From: Geosiphon pyriformis
Lineage: Eukaryota > Glomeromycota > Glomeromycetes > Archaeosporales > Geosiphonaceae
Length of the DNA: 64,000 nucleotides
Assembly: GCA_016748015.1 (NCBI GenBank)
Contig: JAAOMT010000094.1
Location: forward strand, 280,429-344,428
Direction of reading: 5' to 3'
The translations under genes and the position numbers were made by a program. The notes under the pieces were generated by a model, which was given only the letters and a program-made list of their open reading frames with translations, made no database searches and was not told the DNA's origin. Each line of letters starts with the position of its first letter. Within the stretch, counting starts at the first letter, position 1. Below are positions 44,241 through 55,895 of this stretch, piece by piece.

Positions 44241-44699
44241 AAAGAAGATCAACAGAAAGCATTTGACTATCTCAAGCAGCAATTGATCACATCTCCAATT
44301 CTGATTTACCCAGATTTCACTAAATGGTTCATTGTCGCTATGGACACCTCAAAAAATGCTCTAGAAGCAGTCTTATCACAGATAGAACCAGACAATAGAG
44401 AACATCCAGTTGCCTATGCTAGTCGCAGCACTAGCCCAGCAGAAAAGAATTACAGCACAACAGATCTGGAATGTCTCGCCATTTATTGGGCTGTACAGAC
44501 TTGGAAACATTATCTCAGTCAACCATTTGACCTATATACCGACCACAAAAGACTTATTTGGTTACTTAACAATCCACAATTAGAAGGAAAATATGCAAGA
44601 TGGAGTACTTATCTACAACAATTTCCACTCAAAGTCCATTACAAGGAAGGATCCAAGAACACCAATGCCAACAGTTTGTCGAGGATGCCACAAATCTAA
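44241..44699 (+). pseudogene. TE-F RNase H, open over 138 codons
   Basis: In phase with the reverse transcriptase after one TGA. From 44283: ILIYPDFTKWFIVAMDTSKN with the first aspartate, AVLSQIEPDNREHPVAYASR, NYSTTDLECLAIYWAVQTWK with the glutamate, DLYTDHKRLIWLLNN with the aspartate, and NTNANSLSRMPQI. This is a complete RNase H of the Ty3 type and the best preserved domain of TE-F. Confidence 0.92.
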
Positions 44700-44879
44700 T
44701 TCCAGACCCATGGACACACTCACTTATCAACAACTACATCAGTACTTATTGACACTACACTTCAAGAAGATATTATCTTAACAGAAACAGAGTACCATAT
44801 GAAAACAAGCCCAAAATTATTTTATTCAAGACAACCAACTATATTAATAAGAATGCTGAAACCACCCCAACCCACAATG

Positions 44880-46077
44880 ACTAATCAAGAACAGTAAAAG
44901 AGAAACTATACTATATAGCATGCACTCAGATCTGACTGCAGAACACTTTAACAAAGATGCTACCCTCGAAAGAACACTAAATTTATACTATTGGCCAATG
45001 ATGTACAAAGACATTTTCAAATACATGCTTAATTGTGACACATGTCAGCAAAGAGGAGGAGCAAGATCAACAAAACCATTTCGACCCATTCCAGTTGGAA
45101 ATCCATTTGATAGAATTGGGATTGATTTGGTTGGACCTCTTTCAATGACATCCCAAAGAAATCACTATATTGCTGTAGTCGCAGACTATCTTACAAAATG
45201 GCCAGAAGCCAGAGCAATCCAAGTGGCTGATGCCAAAACAGTCATCGAATTTGTGCATCAAGACCTAATTTGCTGACATAGATGTCCAAAAAAATTATTA
45301 TCTGATCAGGGAACACACTTCATTAATAATACGCTGACTGAACTAAGCCAATGGTTTGGAATAAAGAGATTCTTATCATTATCATACCATTCACAAATGA
45401 ACAGACTGGTAAAATGATTTAACAAAACACTGTGCAAAGCACTAGCAAAAATAAGTCATGAAAACAGACATGAATAAAACTTATTCATACCTTCTGTACT
45501 CTTTGCATACCGAACATTGAAACAAAATACAACTCAGTTCACACCATTTGAACTAGTTTATAGAAAAAAAGCTACATTACTGATTGAACGAATGATATCA
45601 TCATATTCAACAAAAACAATTAATGAAGAGAATTTTGAGGCTACTTTACACCAAAGAACGTACCAGTTAATAGAAATGTTAGAAAACAATCGAAGAACAG
45701 CAGCTGACAATATTAGTCATGCTCAAGAACGACAAAAAGAAAGACATAATAAACACTTATCAGAACAACCAATGGAATTCAAGATTGGAGACCAAGTACT
45801 ATTACATCATACAAAAGCTGAGAAACAGTGGAGTGAAAAGTTTGACCCAAAGTAGAATGGTCTATTCCACATACACAAAGCGTTAGGAAATAGAGCTTAC
45901 AAATTACGATTGAAAGACAGGATTTTAAAGAAAGTAGCGCATAGAAATCAGTTAAAAATTTATCATGTAAAACAAGAATCATTGTTATCAGTACCTCAAC
46001 TAGGAACACAAATTTCATTAATCAGACCAGAAGATATACCATGAGATCTGGAACCAATCATCATCATCGAAACGTAG
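44880..46077 (+). pseudogene. TE-F integrase
   Basis: Open 44920-45276 with MHSDLTAEHFNKDATLERT, YYWPMMYKDIFK, CDTCQQRGG and GIDLVGPLSMTSQ. TGA at 45274-45276 (arginine in relatives) is followed by HRCPKKLLSDQGTHFINNT with the second aspartate. The glutamate of the third motif is replaced in NRLVK followed by TGA. The C-terminal part (45517-45855) has MEFKIGDQVLLHHTKAEKQW and ends DLEPIIIIE and TAG at about 46077. Confidence 0.9.
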
Positions 46078-46892
46078 ACAACAGACAGCAAATTAAATTA
46101 GGGAATTCAAATATATATAGCATCTGAAAAGCAGCAAGAAACGATAGAAATTTCAACATAGACCTTTCAGATCAAATTTTAAAATTATCTAAACAATTAT
46201 TTGAAACAATTGAAAAATCGACATCTCAAATAGAAATAACAATTAATAAAAAAGAGATACAGTACAAAGATAAAAACAGGAGAGGGGAGGATGAGAGTTC
46301 AATTAGAACTAAACATTTCCTCCTCTACCCACCACCCAAAAGGCAATGTTGGAGAAAAAATTGCCTTTGGGCAGGAGATGAAAAAAAAGGAGGCAAAGAA
46401 CAAGAAAAAGGTTACAAAAGAAGATACTTGGTTCCTGAGCTCGAAAAAATAAAAAAAGCTTTAGCTTGTGGGACCAAACTTCCCGAAACAGGGAAGTGGA
46501 CACCTGACAATGCCCAGGAATGGAAAGAAAAACTTCCTTTAGCTTATTGGTTCTACAAAATTGGAGAACAGCTTGACTTGAAAACACCATATGAAAACCT
46601 CAACCAGAAAATGTTTAACAAAGAAGCAATACAACAAGTAGAAAAATTCATAGGGAAAAATAACCTGACCCTATATTACAAAGCAGCATACTGACTATAC
46701 ACCGCCTTTTAACATTGCCCAAACATACTACTGAATGGATCTATGAAAACCATAATGGTTAACAACATAGGATGAATAACCAATCAACAGTTCAAAAACC
46801 TACAAAAGGCAATACTTGAGGCAACAATCAAACATTACACAAACAAAGCCATAATAACAGATACATACAGTTTTGCAGGAGCTCAATTTTAA
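46078..46892 (+). pseudogene. TE-F third ORF, unknown function
   Basis: The N-terminal half is visible with stops (IASEKQQETIEIST, IEITINKKEIQYKDKNRR). The well-kept part 46270-46690 reads RTKHFLLYPPPKRQ, VPELEKIKKALACGTKLPET, YWFYKIGEQLDLKTPYENLN and FIGKNNLTLYYKAAY. It ends with NILLNGSMKTIMV, QFKNLQKAI and FAGAQF before TAA at 46892, which overlaps the purine tract. It matches the TE-D third ORF piece by piece. No known domain; helical, lysine- and glutamate-rich. Confidence 0.68.
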
Positions 46893-46906
46893 AAAGAGAG
46901 AGATAA
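46891..46906 (+). other. Polypurine tract of TE-F
   Basis: AAAAAGAGAGAGATAA directly before the 3' LTR. Confidence 0.85.
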
Positions 46907-47939
46907 TGTTATCTGAGTAGAAAAACTGATCCAAAGTTATAAAAAAATGTGACCAAAACATGACATAACACAAAATAGCATGCAATAATATTGGATAATG
47001 CGTTATAACATAGAATAATATGTTATAATGCAGGATAACACAGAATAACATGTAATAACATCAGATAACGTGTTATAACATAGGATAACTAGCAATAACA
47101 TAGAAAAACGAAGCAATAACAGAAACAACAAAGCAATAACTAGTAATAGTAAGACAATTGAAAGCAATCCTGTAAAACCAAAAAAATGTATAAAAGCAAG
47201 TAGTTGTAGAAGTGAGAAAAGACAGACAGATAGATATAAACCTCTAGACCAGAATTAAAATATCCATACCTCTTCATTCTTTATTATCTTCCCTATTTCA
47301 TCTCCTGAAATAAACCAATTATTAAAGAAATCAAAATCACGAATTCATGTTCTCGAACTTTGTGGAATTTATGTGAATTAACTCTTGTTTTGTACCTCTG
47401 TTTTAGAACAGATGCTCTTAGCATAACCATCTCAAACCTATTAACAATTTGGACCAATTGCTCTTGATCATGGTGATTGATGATACTAATTTATCTTTTC
47501 TCTCTTTACTTTTCTTTTCTTTTTCTTTTTTTTTCTTTTTCTGTCTTATTTTTATGGAGCAGCAACATAGTAAAATTGACTGTCTGGGAATAGACTTTGT
47601 AATAGCCTGGTAAAAGAGAGAAGCTCCCCTTAAGTTTTGGATATTAACATTATCTTGTTAGCTTACCAGAAGGGCAAAAAGACAACCCTAGACCCTAACA
47701 ACTGCACTCGTTAGCTCAGAGAAGAAAGCTCACATTTACAAAAAATGTTGCAATCAACAAAAGACAAACTCTATGCCTTATAACTAAAAAACTCAACGGG
47801 TAAAATTCACATTCAGGAATAGATCTTCAGAGACTGATAATCAAGACTAAGCCAACAGAATTATGCAGAAGACACATTATCAATAATTGAGAGCACCAAA
47901 CATTACCATTTCCCATACCCACTAAGTTTACTTGTAACA
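46907..47939 (+). repeat. 3' LTR of TE-F
   Basis: 1,033 bp, partner of 37800-38871, ending TAACA. Confidence 0.94.
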
Positions 47940-49000
47940 CTATTCCTCAAGTATTATTGAAAGTGTTTAAAAGTCCAAATGACTGCAACAGCTTCTAATT
48001 TAGTTGATTCATATTTGAGTTCTGTTGGCTTTAGTGTTCTATTGGTATAGACAATGACTTGCTTCTGGCTATTTTCATCTAGTTGTAACAGAATGGCACC
48101 AAAAGCTATATGTAAAGCATCAGTGGCTAGTTGAAACTATTTGTTGAAGTCTGGATAAACAAGAACTGGGGCTGTTGTTAATTTTGTTTTGAGAGTTTCA
48201 AATGCTTTCTGTTATTCTTCAGTCTATTTGTATGGCACGTTTTTGTTAGTAAGATAATTGAGTGGTTTGGCAATTTTTGAGAATTTTTTGATGAATTTTT
48301 GATAGTAAGAAACTAATCCCACAAATTCTCATAGTTCTGTGGTATTTTTGGGAGTTTGAAAGTTTTTGACAGCACTGATTGTTCCAGAGTTTGGTTTGAT
48401 TCTATCTTTGCTAACAATGTGTTCAAGAAAGATTAAACTTGTTTTTCCAAAGTGACATTTCTCAATATTCAATTTTAATTCTGTTTTTCATAATCATTGA
48501 AAAACTTCTTACAGGTAGATAAGATAAGCCTCAAAGCTTGGGGAGTACACATCAGTATTATCAAAATAGACAACTACTGATTGCCACAAAAGTCTTTCAT
48601 ATACAACATTCATAAGTTATTGGAATGTTGCTGGTGCATTGCAGAGTCCAAAAAGCATAACATTGAACTCATAATTTCCTCCTTGGGTGGTAAATGCTGT
48701 TTTGGGTCGATCTTTTGTGTCTATTTCGACTTGCTAGTATCCACTTTCTAAGTCTAAAGTTGAGAAGAACTTGGCTTTTCCTAGAGCATCTAATATATCA
48801 TCAATTTTTGGAAAAGGGTAGACATTTCCAATTGTCATGCTGTTGAGCTGACAATAATCTACACAGAATCTGATTTTTCCATTTTTCTTTTTAATAAGAA
48901 CTACTGGTGAGGCTTATGAACTTTTTGATAGTTGAATTAATCTGTTATTGAGCATTCTTTGAACTTTTTCTCTGATAAATTAGTGGTTGGCAGATAACAC
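47940..49000 (-). pseudogene. TE-E RNase H and reverse transcriptase, right of TE-F
   Basis: Resumes the gene cut at 37799. It aligns to TE-B 14160-15230: the RNase H part with ESTELEA-type residues near 48010, then the reverse transcriptase with VVVYFDNTDVYS near 48570 (YLDD changed to YFDN) and KIRFCVDYCQLNSM near 48860. Stops occur in most motifs, usually where glutamine or tryptophan is expected. Confidence 0.87.
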
Positions 49001-50010
49001 TCAATAAGCTTGTTGACATTTTGGTAGAGCATCTTCTGTGTGGATCTGATGTTGAATAATTTTTGTTTTTCCAAGATTATTGTTGTCTTTTGCAAATATA
49101 TCTGCAAATTCAGCTATTAGCTGTTTTAATTGTCTTTGTTGTTGGGGTTTTAAGAGACTCATGTTGATTTGAGAGAGTTTTTCTTCTAAAAGATGGTAGT
49201 TTTCAGTAGTAGGAATAATGTTTGGATTTAGAAGTAATATATATCTTACAATTTCGATAAAATTAGAGACCATTTGGGGGTTTTCATCTTGAAAAATGTT
49301 ACTGTATATGATTTCAATCTCTAATTTGTTCAATAAGACAATAGGATAATTATTGGGGTTGTAAAATATGACTCAAAATTTTTTCATTCCTTTGAGAATA
49401 TAAACATTTGGAATTGAAATTTCATGCTTTAAACAAATTTGTTTATTGGCTTCAAAAATTTGTTGGGTAGTGGTGGGTTTTGAGCAAGTGTAAATTTCTT
49501 GATGTTCTCCAAAAAGTGAAATAGTGATTGGTTGGAGAAGTTGAAGAATCTGGTAAGATTCATTCTGTGCATTGAGAGCTATATTTACTGAAACTGTAAA
49601 TCGTCTAATTAAACCAAAACCTTGCATTCCTCTTTTATTTTTTCTCAATTGTTCTTTGTTATCAACTGATTGTAAACCCAAAATGTTGATTAAAAATAAG
49701 TAAATTGCTTGGGCAATTTTCTCTGCATGCTCAATCTTGAATGGTTTTTCAGTTTTATTCTGTAACATGATAGTGATGTCTCCAATGTATCTTGCATCTA
49801 TAACTTCTTCTCTAATGTTGATTCTTTTGCTTGCCAATAATGATCTGAATGCAATTTGAACCATTGCTTCAGGTAGAATTTCAAGAGCAATTTTGAGATT
49901 GATTTTTGTTAAGGACTTTGGTTGAAGAACCAAAGTATCTTTTCCTGAATATTTTAGATCATATCTAGCATTAATTTTGTGTGCTTTTTTTGGTCTGATT
50001 TCTTGGCCAT
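49001..50010 (-). pseudogene. TE-E dUTPase-like domain and linker
   Basis: Open 50188-49373, the longest dUTPase reading frame in the window. Motifs are KINARYDLKYSGKD near 49975, RSLLASKRI, EEVIDARYIGDI, EKIAQAIYLFLINI and RGMQGFGLIRRF. The linker ITISLFGEHQEIYTCSKPTT to PNVYILKGMKKF follows, and after one stop continues 49333-49001 with FADIFAKDNNNLGKTKIIQH, the lead into reverse transcriptase. The catalytic aspartate and tyrosine of motif 3 are kept, but the first glycine is changed to glutamate and motif 5 is weak. It connects to the zinc-binding part upstream in the same frame. Confidence 0.83.
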
Positions 50011-50129
50011 GGTTGTCGAAATATTTAAGTTGTAAGGTTGGTTGATTTTCAAGAAAATAGATGAAGGTGGTTGGTAATTCTTCTATCAGTTCAGATACTC
50101 CAAATTCAATTTCATTTTTATCATTCTTA

Positions 50130-50760
50130 TCTGGCAGAAGAATGCTAAAAACATAGTATTCTAAACACCATTGGTTATCACAAGACATAACATATTCTTT
50201 ACATAATTAAATGTTCATTTGCTCTAATTGTTGAATTTGAGCTTCTTTGGTAGGGTATATATGACTTGCAATTTGGTGGTAGATTTCTACTTTATCTTTA
50301 TAATCAAATTCAGCTAATTCCATAGTATACTCAATATATTCAGCTTCTTTCATTTGGTGGACATTTTCTTGGGTGGCTCCATTGATTAATGTTATTGCTA
50401 ATTCAAAAATCATTTCAGTATCATGAGGATAGTAATACAGTTTGTTAAGAGCACTGTTGTATGCTGTATTGAATGAGATTCTTCTTTTGACTTTTTCCGA
50501 AATTGATAAAACATATTGGCAGGTTTGGTCACATATTTTTCCTCTTATTGCAATATCAATCCAGTTGCATTCTTCAGATAGCATATTTTCACATGTAAGG
50601 CAAAATGTGTTATCCCATTTTCTACTTCTTTTTGGAGATCCAAATCGTTCTCTATGGCATGCTTTACAGAAGTAGTAGGTGTGAGGTTTATATTCTTTTT
50701 CTGGGGAAATACAGGCTCCCATAAATGAAAGTTTCTTTTTGCAATCTTTGTATTTTAGTG
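50130..50760 (-). pseudogene. TE-E cysteine-rich module
   Basis: Best copy of the TE-B/TE-E version. From about 50750 CKKKLSFMGACISPEKEY, HTYYFCKACHRERFGSPKRS, RKWDNTFCLTCENML, CNWIDIAIRGKICDQTCQY, then a helical arm KVKRRISFNTAYNSALNKLY and KEAEYIEYTMELAEFDYKD (open 50722-50207). A second cluster MSCDNQWCLEYY begins at 50188. Differs from TE-C/D/F in the arm and in the second cluster, which has fewer pairs. Named family unknown to me. Confidence 0.72.
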
Positions 50761-50999
50761 AGATGTATAGTGGTTTTTTTTATGATTCTGATGTGAAATA
50801 CCAAACCTTCTTCCATCCTCTTGGTTTTTTAAAAATTTTTTGTTCTGTGTCCTCAGTCCAATTGAATGTTGATCCAAGAGCCATGTAGGTTTTAGTAAAT
50901 GGTATTTTTTTCTTCTTTTCAAATTCGAATACTAGGGCTTTTTCTGATCATTTGTTGAAAGTACCACAAGTAGCAGGTACTATGATATATTATCCTTGA

Positions 51000-51539
51000 T
51001 ATGAGATTTTTAGTTCTTGAGTTTCCCAGTCTAGGTTTGTATTGGCCTTAAAAAACCAATCATTTCCAACAAGAGCTTTGGTATTGTGGTGTATCTATAA
51101 CTAGAACTTTGACTAGAATGGTAATTCCATTAATGGTGAATGAAATGTTGTCAATTTTTCTTACTGGTGTCTTTTTCATATTATTTGCTGTAACAATTAT
51201 TGTTTGGGCTGGTCTGTCAACATTTTGATTGAGTTGTTGCATTAATTGGTAGGTAATAATACTTTCAGCAAATTCACTGTCTAGAATTAATCAGATGGAC
51301 TTTTTTTCTATTGTAGCTTCAGTGTACATAGCAGTAATAGCTTTTTGCTCATTGACTGCTGTATTGTTAAGCAAGAATGGTGATTTATTTGCTTCAAATT
51401 TGAATGGGAATATATCTGAAAAATTGGCATTTTGGGCAATTTGAGCTGATGGAATTGTATTGTTGGAAGAGTTTAATCTTGGTGCTGCAGTTTTACTTTC
51501 AGAAAGTGCAGTTTGTTGAAAATCCGATTTTTCAGACAT
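51000..51539 (-). pseudogene. TE-E aspartic protease
   Basis: Open 51539-51291 (MSEKSDFQQTALSESKTAAP, FSDIFPFKFEANKSPFLL), a stop, then LILDSEFAESII near 51285 with DSG changed to DSE. From 51242 MQQLNQNVDRPAQTIIVTAN, VRKIDNISFTINGI and KVLVIDTPQYQ; after a one-base change the tail reads NDWFFKANTNLDWETQELKI. In frame with gag as in TE-B. Confidence 0.86.
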
Positions 51540-53340
51540 TATGAAATAATTGAGTTAAGTGTGATAGTGATTGGATCTTTGCTGACCAGAATTTCAGGGA
51601 ACCAACTGGTTATTTGGGTTGATTCTGTTGTTGTTATTCTGAAATTGATTTTGAGATGTGAATTGTTTATGTTGAACCAATCTTTGGACTGGTACTTGAT
51701 ATTGTTGTGTAGGTGGCTGATACTGTTGAATTGGTGGAGGTTGTTGATATTGTTGCTGTGAAGCAGATTGATAGTAATTGGTTTGCTGTTGGAGTCTTAA
51801 AGAATAGTAAGCTGGTAGTGGAGACTGATAATAAGATTGCTGTATTGAAAAGTAATATTAATTACTCCTGTTCTGTTGGTCTCTTTCTAGCTTTCTGCAA
51901 TCTTGTTTTCAGTGTTTTGAGATTCCACAATAATGACAATTTTGAAGTTGGTTGTTAGATGGTGGTCCAAAATTGTTTTGGTTGTATCATTGTAGTGGTT
52001 AATATCTTTAGAGTTGTTGCTGCTATTATTGTTGGTTTGTAAAGTAATTTTCAACCTTTTTTATAAATTGGTCAATTTTTTTTTCAGCTGCTAAGCTGGT
52101 TTCTTTAATAGCAAGATTTACAAGTTTGGTATGATTTGCTTCTTCCATTGCTATTTCATAGTTCTTTGCATGTCTAATGGCTGTTGCTAAGTTTTTCTAG
52201 AACATGTGAGCGAACTTTTTTGATCAATTTGTTCTTTAATCCGGGCATTGGAATAGTATTCATTGGTTTTTAATTGCTGAATTTGTTAAAGAAGTTTGTT
52301 AAATCTCCCAAGATAGGTCATAACAGTTTTCAATGTTTTTTGTTTGATATTGTGAAAGTAATTGCAGAGAGTAATAAAGATGTTATTGTTAGTGAATTGT
52401 TGTAAGAAAGCATCTTTGAATACTTATCAGTCTTTATATAGTTCTTCTAAATTTTCAAACCATTCTCTTGCAGTTTCTTGGAGAAAGTATAGAATTGCTT
52501 TGAACATTCTTGCTGCATTCTATCTATTTGCATCTCCTGCTTTTTGAATTTTGTCAAGCCATTTTTGTAGACTGGTATCATTGTCTTGACCAGTAAATTC
52601 TGGAATCTTTGCAATATAAGTAGTTGCCATTTTTTTTTTGTTTTTTATGGTTTCTTCTGGTTTTGATTCAGTTTCCTCACTTTTCAAGTTCTCTAAAAGA
52701 TTACTTTTATTTTCTTGTAAATAATCAATAATATTGGTGCTGATTGATATTGGTTCTTGCTGTTAAATAGAATTTCTAGGTAACTGAAAATCTTCTGGTC
52801 TGAAGAAACAATTAAGTAATGAATTTGGTGTTTGTGGTTAAGCAAGTAAAATTGGAAATGATGTAATAAAAAGTGGTAATTTGACACTGGTTTTTTGTTC
52901 AGGTGTTTGTAAGTATTTGGCAGTTGTCTTTGGTAGTATTGGAGTGTTTGGAGTGGTTTTTGAGTATTGTTTCATTTTTTATTTGCCTTTGCTGTTTGTT
53001 TCAGTTTCTGATTCAAAGTTAATAGAGTATTTAAACTGTACTAGGTATGTTTCTTCACAATACTTGATAATGTTAAAATTAAGTTCTTAGAAGTGGCAAG
53101 TGTTTTACTGTTAAGATCTTTAGTTCTCAACTGTAAATAGTGCACTAAATTATTGTAAAGGTTGCTTCTAACTTCTAAAATGTTGTAATCTTCAAGAAAG
53201 TAATTATTAATGCAATTTTCAATATACTGGTAAAGTGTCCTTTTAACAATTTCAATTCCGTCTGGAATGTTGAACCTCTGCTTGCAATGAATGTAAATTG
53301 ACTGATAATACTCTAGAGTTGTTATGTCTAGTGTGATCAC
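51540..53340 (-). pseudogene. TE-E gag
   Basis: The N-terminal part is open 53340-53041 (LDITTLEYYQSIYIHCKQRF, GIEIVKRTLYQYIENC). The hinge and capsid region 52950-52270 are degraded but colinear with TE-B (AYIAKIPEFTGQDN, RNase-like residues absent). The nucleocapsid knuckle region near 51920 has lost its first residues (a stop and CGISKH). A Q/Y-rich tail lies at 51850-51660. As in TE-B there is no ATG at the conserved start. Confidence 0.8.
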
Positions 53341-53369
53341 TACTTTAAATATGTTGCTGCTGTATTATT

Positions 53370-53386
53370 TCTGTGGGAGAGCACCA
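53370..53386 (-). other. Primer binding site of TE-E
   Basis: Minus strand TGGTGCTCTCCCACAG-type sequence two bases inside the 5' LTR. Confidence 0.75.
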
Positions 53387-53388
53387 AA

Positions 53389-54359
53389 TGTTACCAAAGG
53401 TTTTTGGTCTCTTTTTTTGAATGTTGTAAATGTTGATCTGCTGTAAATTCACGTTTTTAAGAAGTAGTTGAACCTCCAATAACTGTATTTATCTTTAAAT
53501 TATCTTCTATAATTTGAACTGCTGGACTTATAAGTAAAATGGCCAATTCTATGCCAGTTGCTTTGTATAGTTACATTGTAGTAAACATCAACTCTTTCCC
53601 AAGAATTGCTTGTCTGGAAGCTCACTAAAAATGTATAGCTACTTTGCTGTGAAAGTCAACTTTTCTACAGGAATCTTGTCTGTAGGCTACTTTAATGATT
53701 GTAATAAGAAAAAAATAAAAAAATAAAAAAAATGTAAAAAAAATAGAATTGTGTTAAGAGAAACGTTTCTTATTTAGACCTGGAGTCACTAACAAATTAC
53801 TGAAATTGATAGCTAATCAATTTCAAAATGTTAGTTGTGTTAAGGAAATTTCAAGTACAATAATCAAAAGATTTGGTTTTCAAATATTTAATTTTTATTT
53901 GAATATATAAAAGATAATTTGTTTTAATTAAAATATTTAAAGTGAGATACTATGTTAAGATACTATGAGAAGATATATTTTCTTAAAAAGAGAAGCTCTT
54001 TTTTTATACAATTTGTTGTAGTACTAGTTTTTGAACTTGCACTTTTTTTTTTGCTACAATTTGGGTGAACTAAAGATATATTTTGGCAAACTACAAGTTA
54101 TTTTACTGAACTATTGATTATTTCGGCCAATTTTTATTAATTTCGGCGAATTTTGACTATGTTAAATAGTTTAGGGTATTGTGTAATTTAATCATTTTAA
54201 TTTCTAAAATACAAATCGGATTATTGATTGAGTAATGATATTTGATAATTTGATTAAATAATAAGTGATAATCAAAATAATAATAATGTATGCTAATTAA
54301 TAATAGGAATTATAAGGGTAATTTCATGCTAATTAATAGCTAAAATTCTCCTAATAACA
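53389..54359 (-). repeat. 5' LTR of TE-E
   Basis: 971 bp, partner of 34356-35326, ending TAACA. It keeps TTTCGGCCAA and TTTCGGCGAA near 54120-54150. Confidence 0.94.
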
Positions 54360-55260
54360 GTAACAATAGTACCTGGCAAATTCCAAGAATGCTCATAGTT
54401 CAGTTAAATTGGTTGGTATTGAAAAGTTTTTGACTATTTCAATCTTGTTTGGATTTGTTTTAATGCCATCTTTGTTTATGACATGTCCCAAAAACTTGAG
54501 TTTAGTTTTTTCAAAAAAACACTTGGTTGTATTTAGCTTTAATATAGCTTTTCTTAGTCTTTCAAACACTTATTGGAGATAATATAAATGATTATTGAAT
54601 GTCTTGGAAAATATATTTGTGTTATCTAAGTACACAACTACTGATTTCCATAGTAGTTTAGTGTAAACAATTTCCATTAGTCATTGGAAAGTGACTGGTA
54701 CATTCATTAAGCCAAATGGCATTACTTCAAATTTGAAATTTTCTTCTTTAGTTATGAATGTGGTTTTCTCTTTGTCATCTAAATTCATGGCTACTTGCCA
54801 ATAACCACTATCTAAATTCAGTGTTGAGAACTATTTCTTTCTTTCAAAAACATTGAATAATTCTTGGATTTTTAGAGTTGAGTAGTTATTTCTTTTTGTT
54901 ACTCTATTAAGTTTTTAGTAGTCTATGCAAAAGCAAATCTTTCTATTCTTCTTATAGACTAGTACTACTGATGATAATCATAGACTCATTGATGGTTGAA
55001 TTAATCTGTTGTTTAGTATCCGATTGATTTCCTGTTAGATGATTTCATGGCTGGCTGGTAGTACTCTGTATGCTTATTGTTTTATTGGCATCATATCTCC
55101 AGTTTTGATCTGATGCTAAATGATATCAGTATGGCCAAATTTATTTTTACTGGCAAAGATGTTATTAAAGTTGTTGAGTAACATCTTAAGCTGCATATGT
55201 TGAAGTAAGTTTAAGTTTTCCATGTTTATTTGTTTCAATTATTCTGGTTGGAGCAAATAA
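54360..55260 (-). pseudogene. TE-D reverse transcriptase, right of TE-E
   Basis: From 55230 leftward: HMQLKMLLNNFNNIFASKNK, HTDIIQHQIKTG, SSVVLVYKKNRKICFCIDY, SGYWQVAMNLDDKEKTTF, FEVMPFGLMNVPVTFQ, VVVYLDNTNIFSKTF (YLDD changed to YLDN near 54625), GHVINKDGIKTNPNKIE, and EFARYYC at the TE-E border. Close to TE-C in sequence. Stops mostly replace glutamine and tryptophan codons. Confidence 0.88.
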
Positions 55261-55469
55261 TATTTGTTCTATCTGTAAATTGTTTGTGATGTAATATCCA
55301 CATATTTGCAAAGCTGTAAAAAATCTAAAATAGGATTTGGTGGCTGTTTTTCAATTTCAGTGCTTAAATATCTAATGGTGGTTCTTTTTGGTATTTCTAT
55401 GATGTTTTTTGTTGCATTGTAAATGGAAATTTTGATATGGTTCTTGTTTTTGGCTGGTATATAGAAATT

Positions 55470-55895
55470 GGTAAGTCCAATTTCTCCTAATTTGCAAATG
55501 GTTGGTTCCGCTTCAAAAATTTGTGCCTAATTTTTCATTTTTCTTTCTATGATTAACATATACTGGTTATATGGCAGAATAGAAATTGATTGGCAGGTAA
55601 AAATAATTTTTTCTTTGTCAATAATCTCTTCCTCTGCCATATTGACTAGTATATCTATTCTACTTATAGATCCAAATTCACTTATCCCTCTTGCTGTTAT
55701 TCTTAATTTTTCTCTGTTTTCTACTGAAACTAACTGGGCTATTTTTATTAGAGACAGAAATATTGTCTGTGCTATCTTTTCCAGTACTATTTTGAGATCA
55801 ATGTAGGTGTGTGAATGTAGTTCCAATTTGATGGCTTTTTTTTCTGAGTATCTTAGATCAAATCCTGTATTGATATTATGTGCACATTCTGGCAT
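55470..55895 (-). pseudogene. TE-D dUTPase-like domain with internal deletion
   Basis: Open 55895-55527: MPECAHNINTGFDLRYSEKK (motif 1), then DLKIVLE joins directly to KIAQTIFLSLIKI (motif 4) and RGISEFGSISRID (motif 5). Compared with TE-C about 55-60 residues carrying motifs 2 and 3 are missing with the frame kept. The catalytic aspartate is in the lost part, so no activity is possible. The linker with ISILPYNQYM follows. Confidence 0.82.

Larger units (their letters stand above)
37800..47939 (+). mobile_element. TE-F, Ty3/gypsy-like element, complete, decayed
   Basis: 10.14 kb on the plus strand. LTRs 37800-38871 and 46907-47939 begin TGTTA; the right ends TAACA, the left TAATA. Flanks TCAT (37796-37799) and CTAT (47940-47943) are a weak 4-bp duplication, but the TE-E reading and the comparison with TE-B 14150-14175 fix the site. 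Same gene order as TE-C with moderate similarity. The only element with an intact YLDD. Fourth layer of the nest: LINE, TE-D, TE-E, TE-F. Confidence 0.94.
34356..54359 (-). mobile_element. TE-E, Ty3/gypsy-like element, interrupted by TE-F
   Basis: Equal 971-bp LTRs at 34356-35326 and 53389-54359, TGTTA...TAACA with the left end mutated to TAATA. Flanks are GTGG (34352-34355) and GTAA (54360-54363), a 4-bp duplication with two transitions; coding phase in TE-D supports GTGG as the original. Without TE-F the element is 9.9 kb. It is the same family as TE-B throughout, and its LTRs are clearly the same type. Confidence 0.93.

Noticed and set aside
46309-46590. Minus-strand 93-codon ORF rich in F and L
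   Set aside because: Complement of the TE-F third ORF, which has homologues in TE-D and TE-C.
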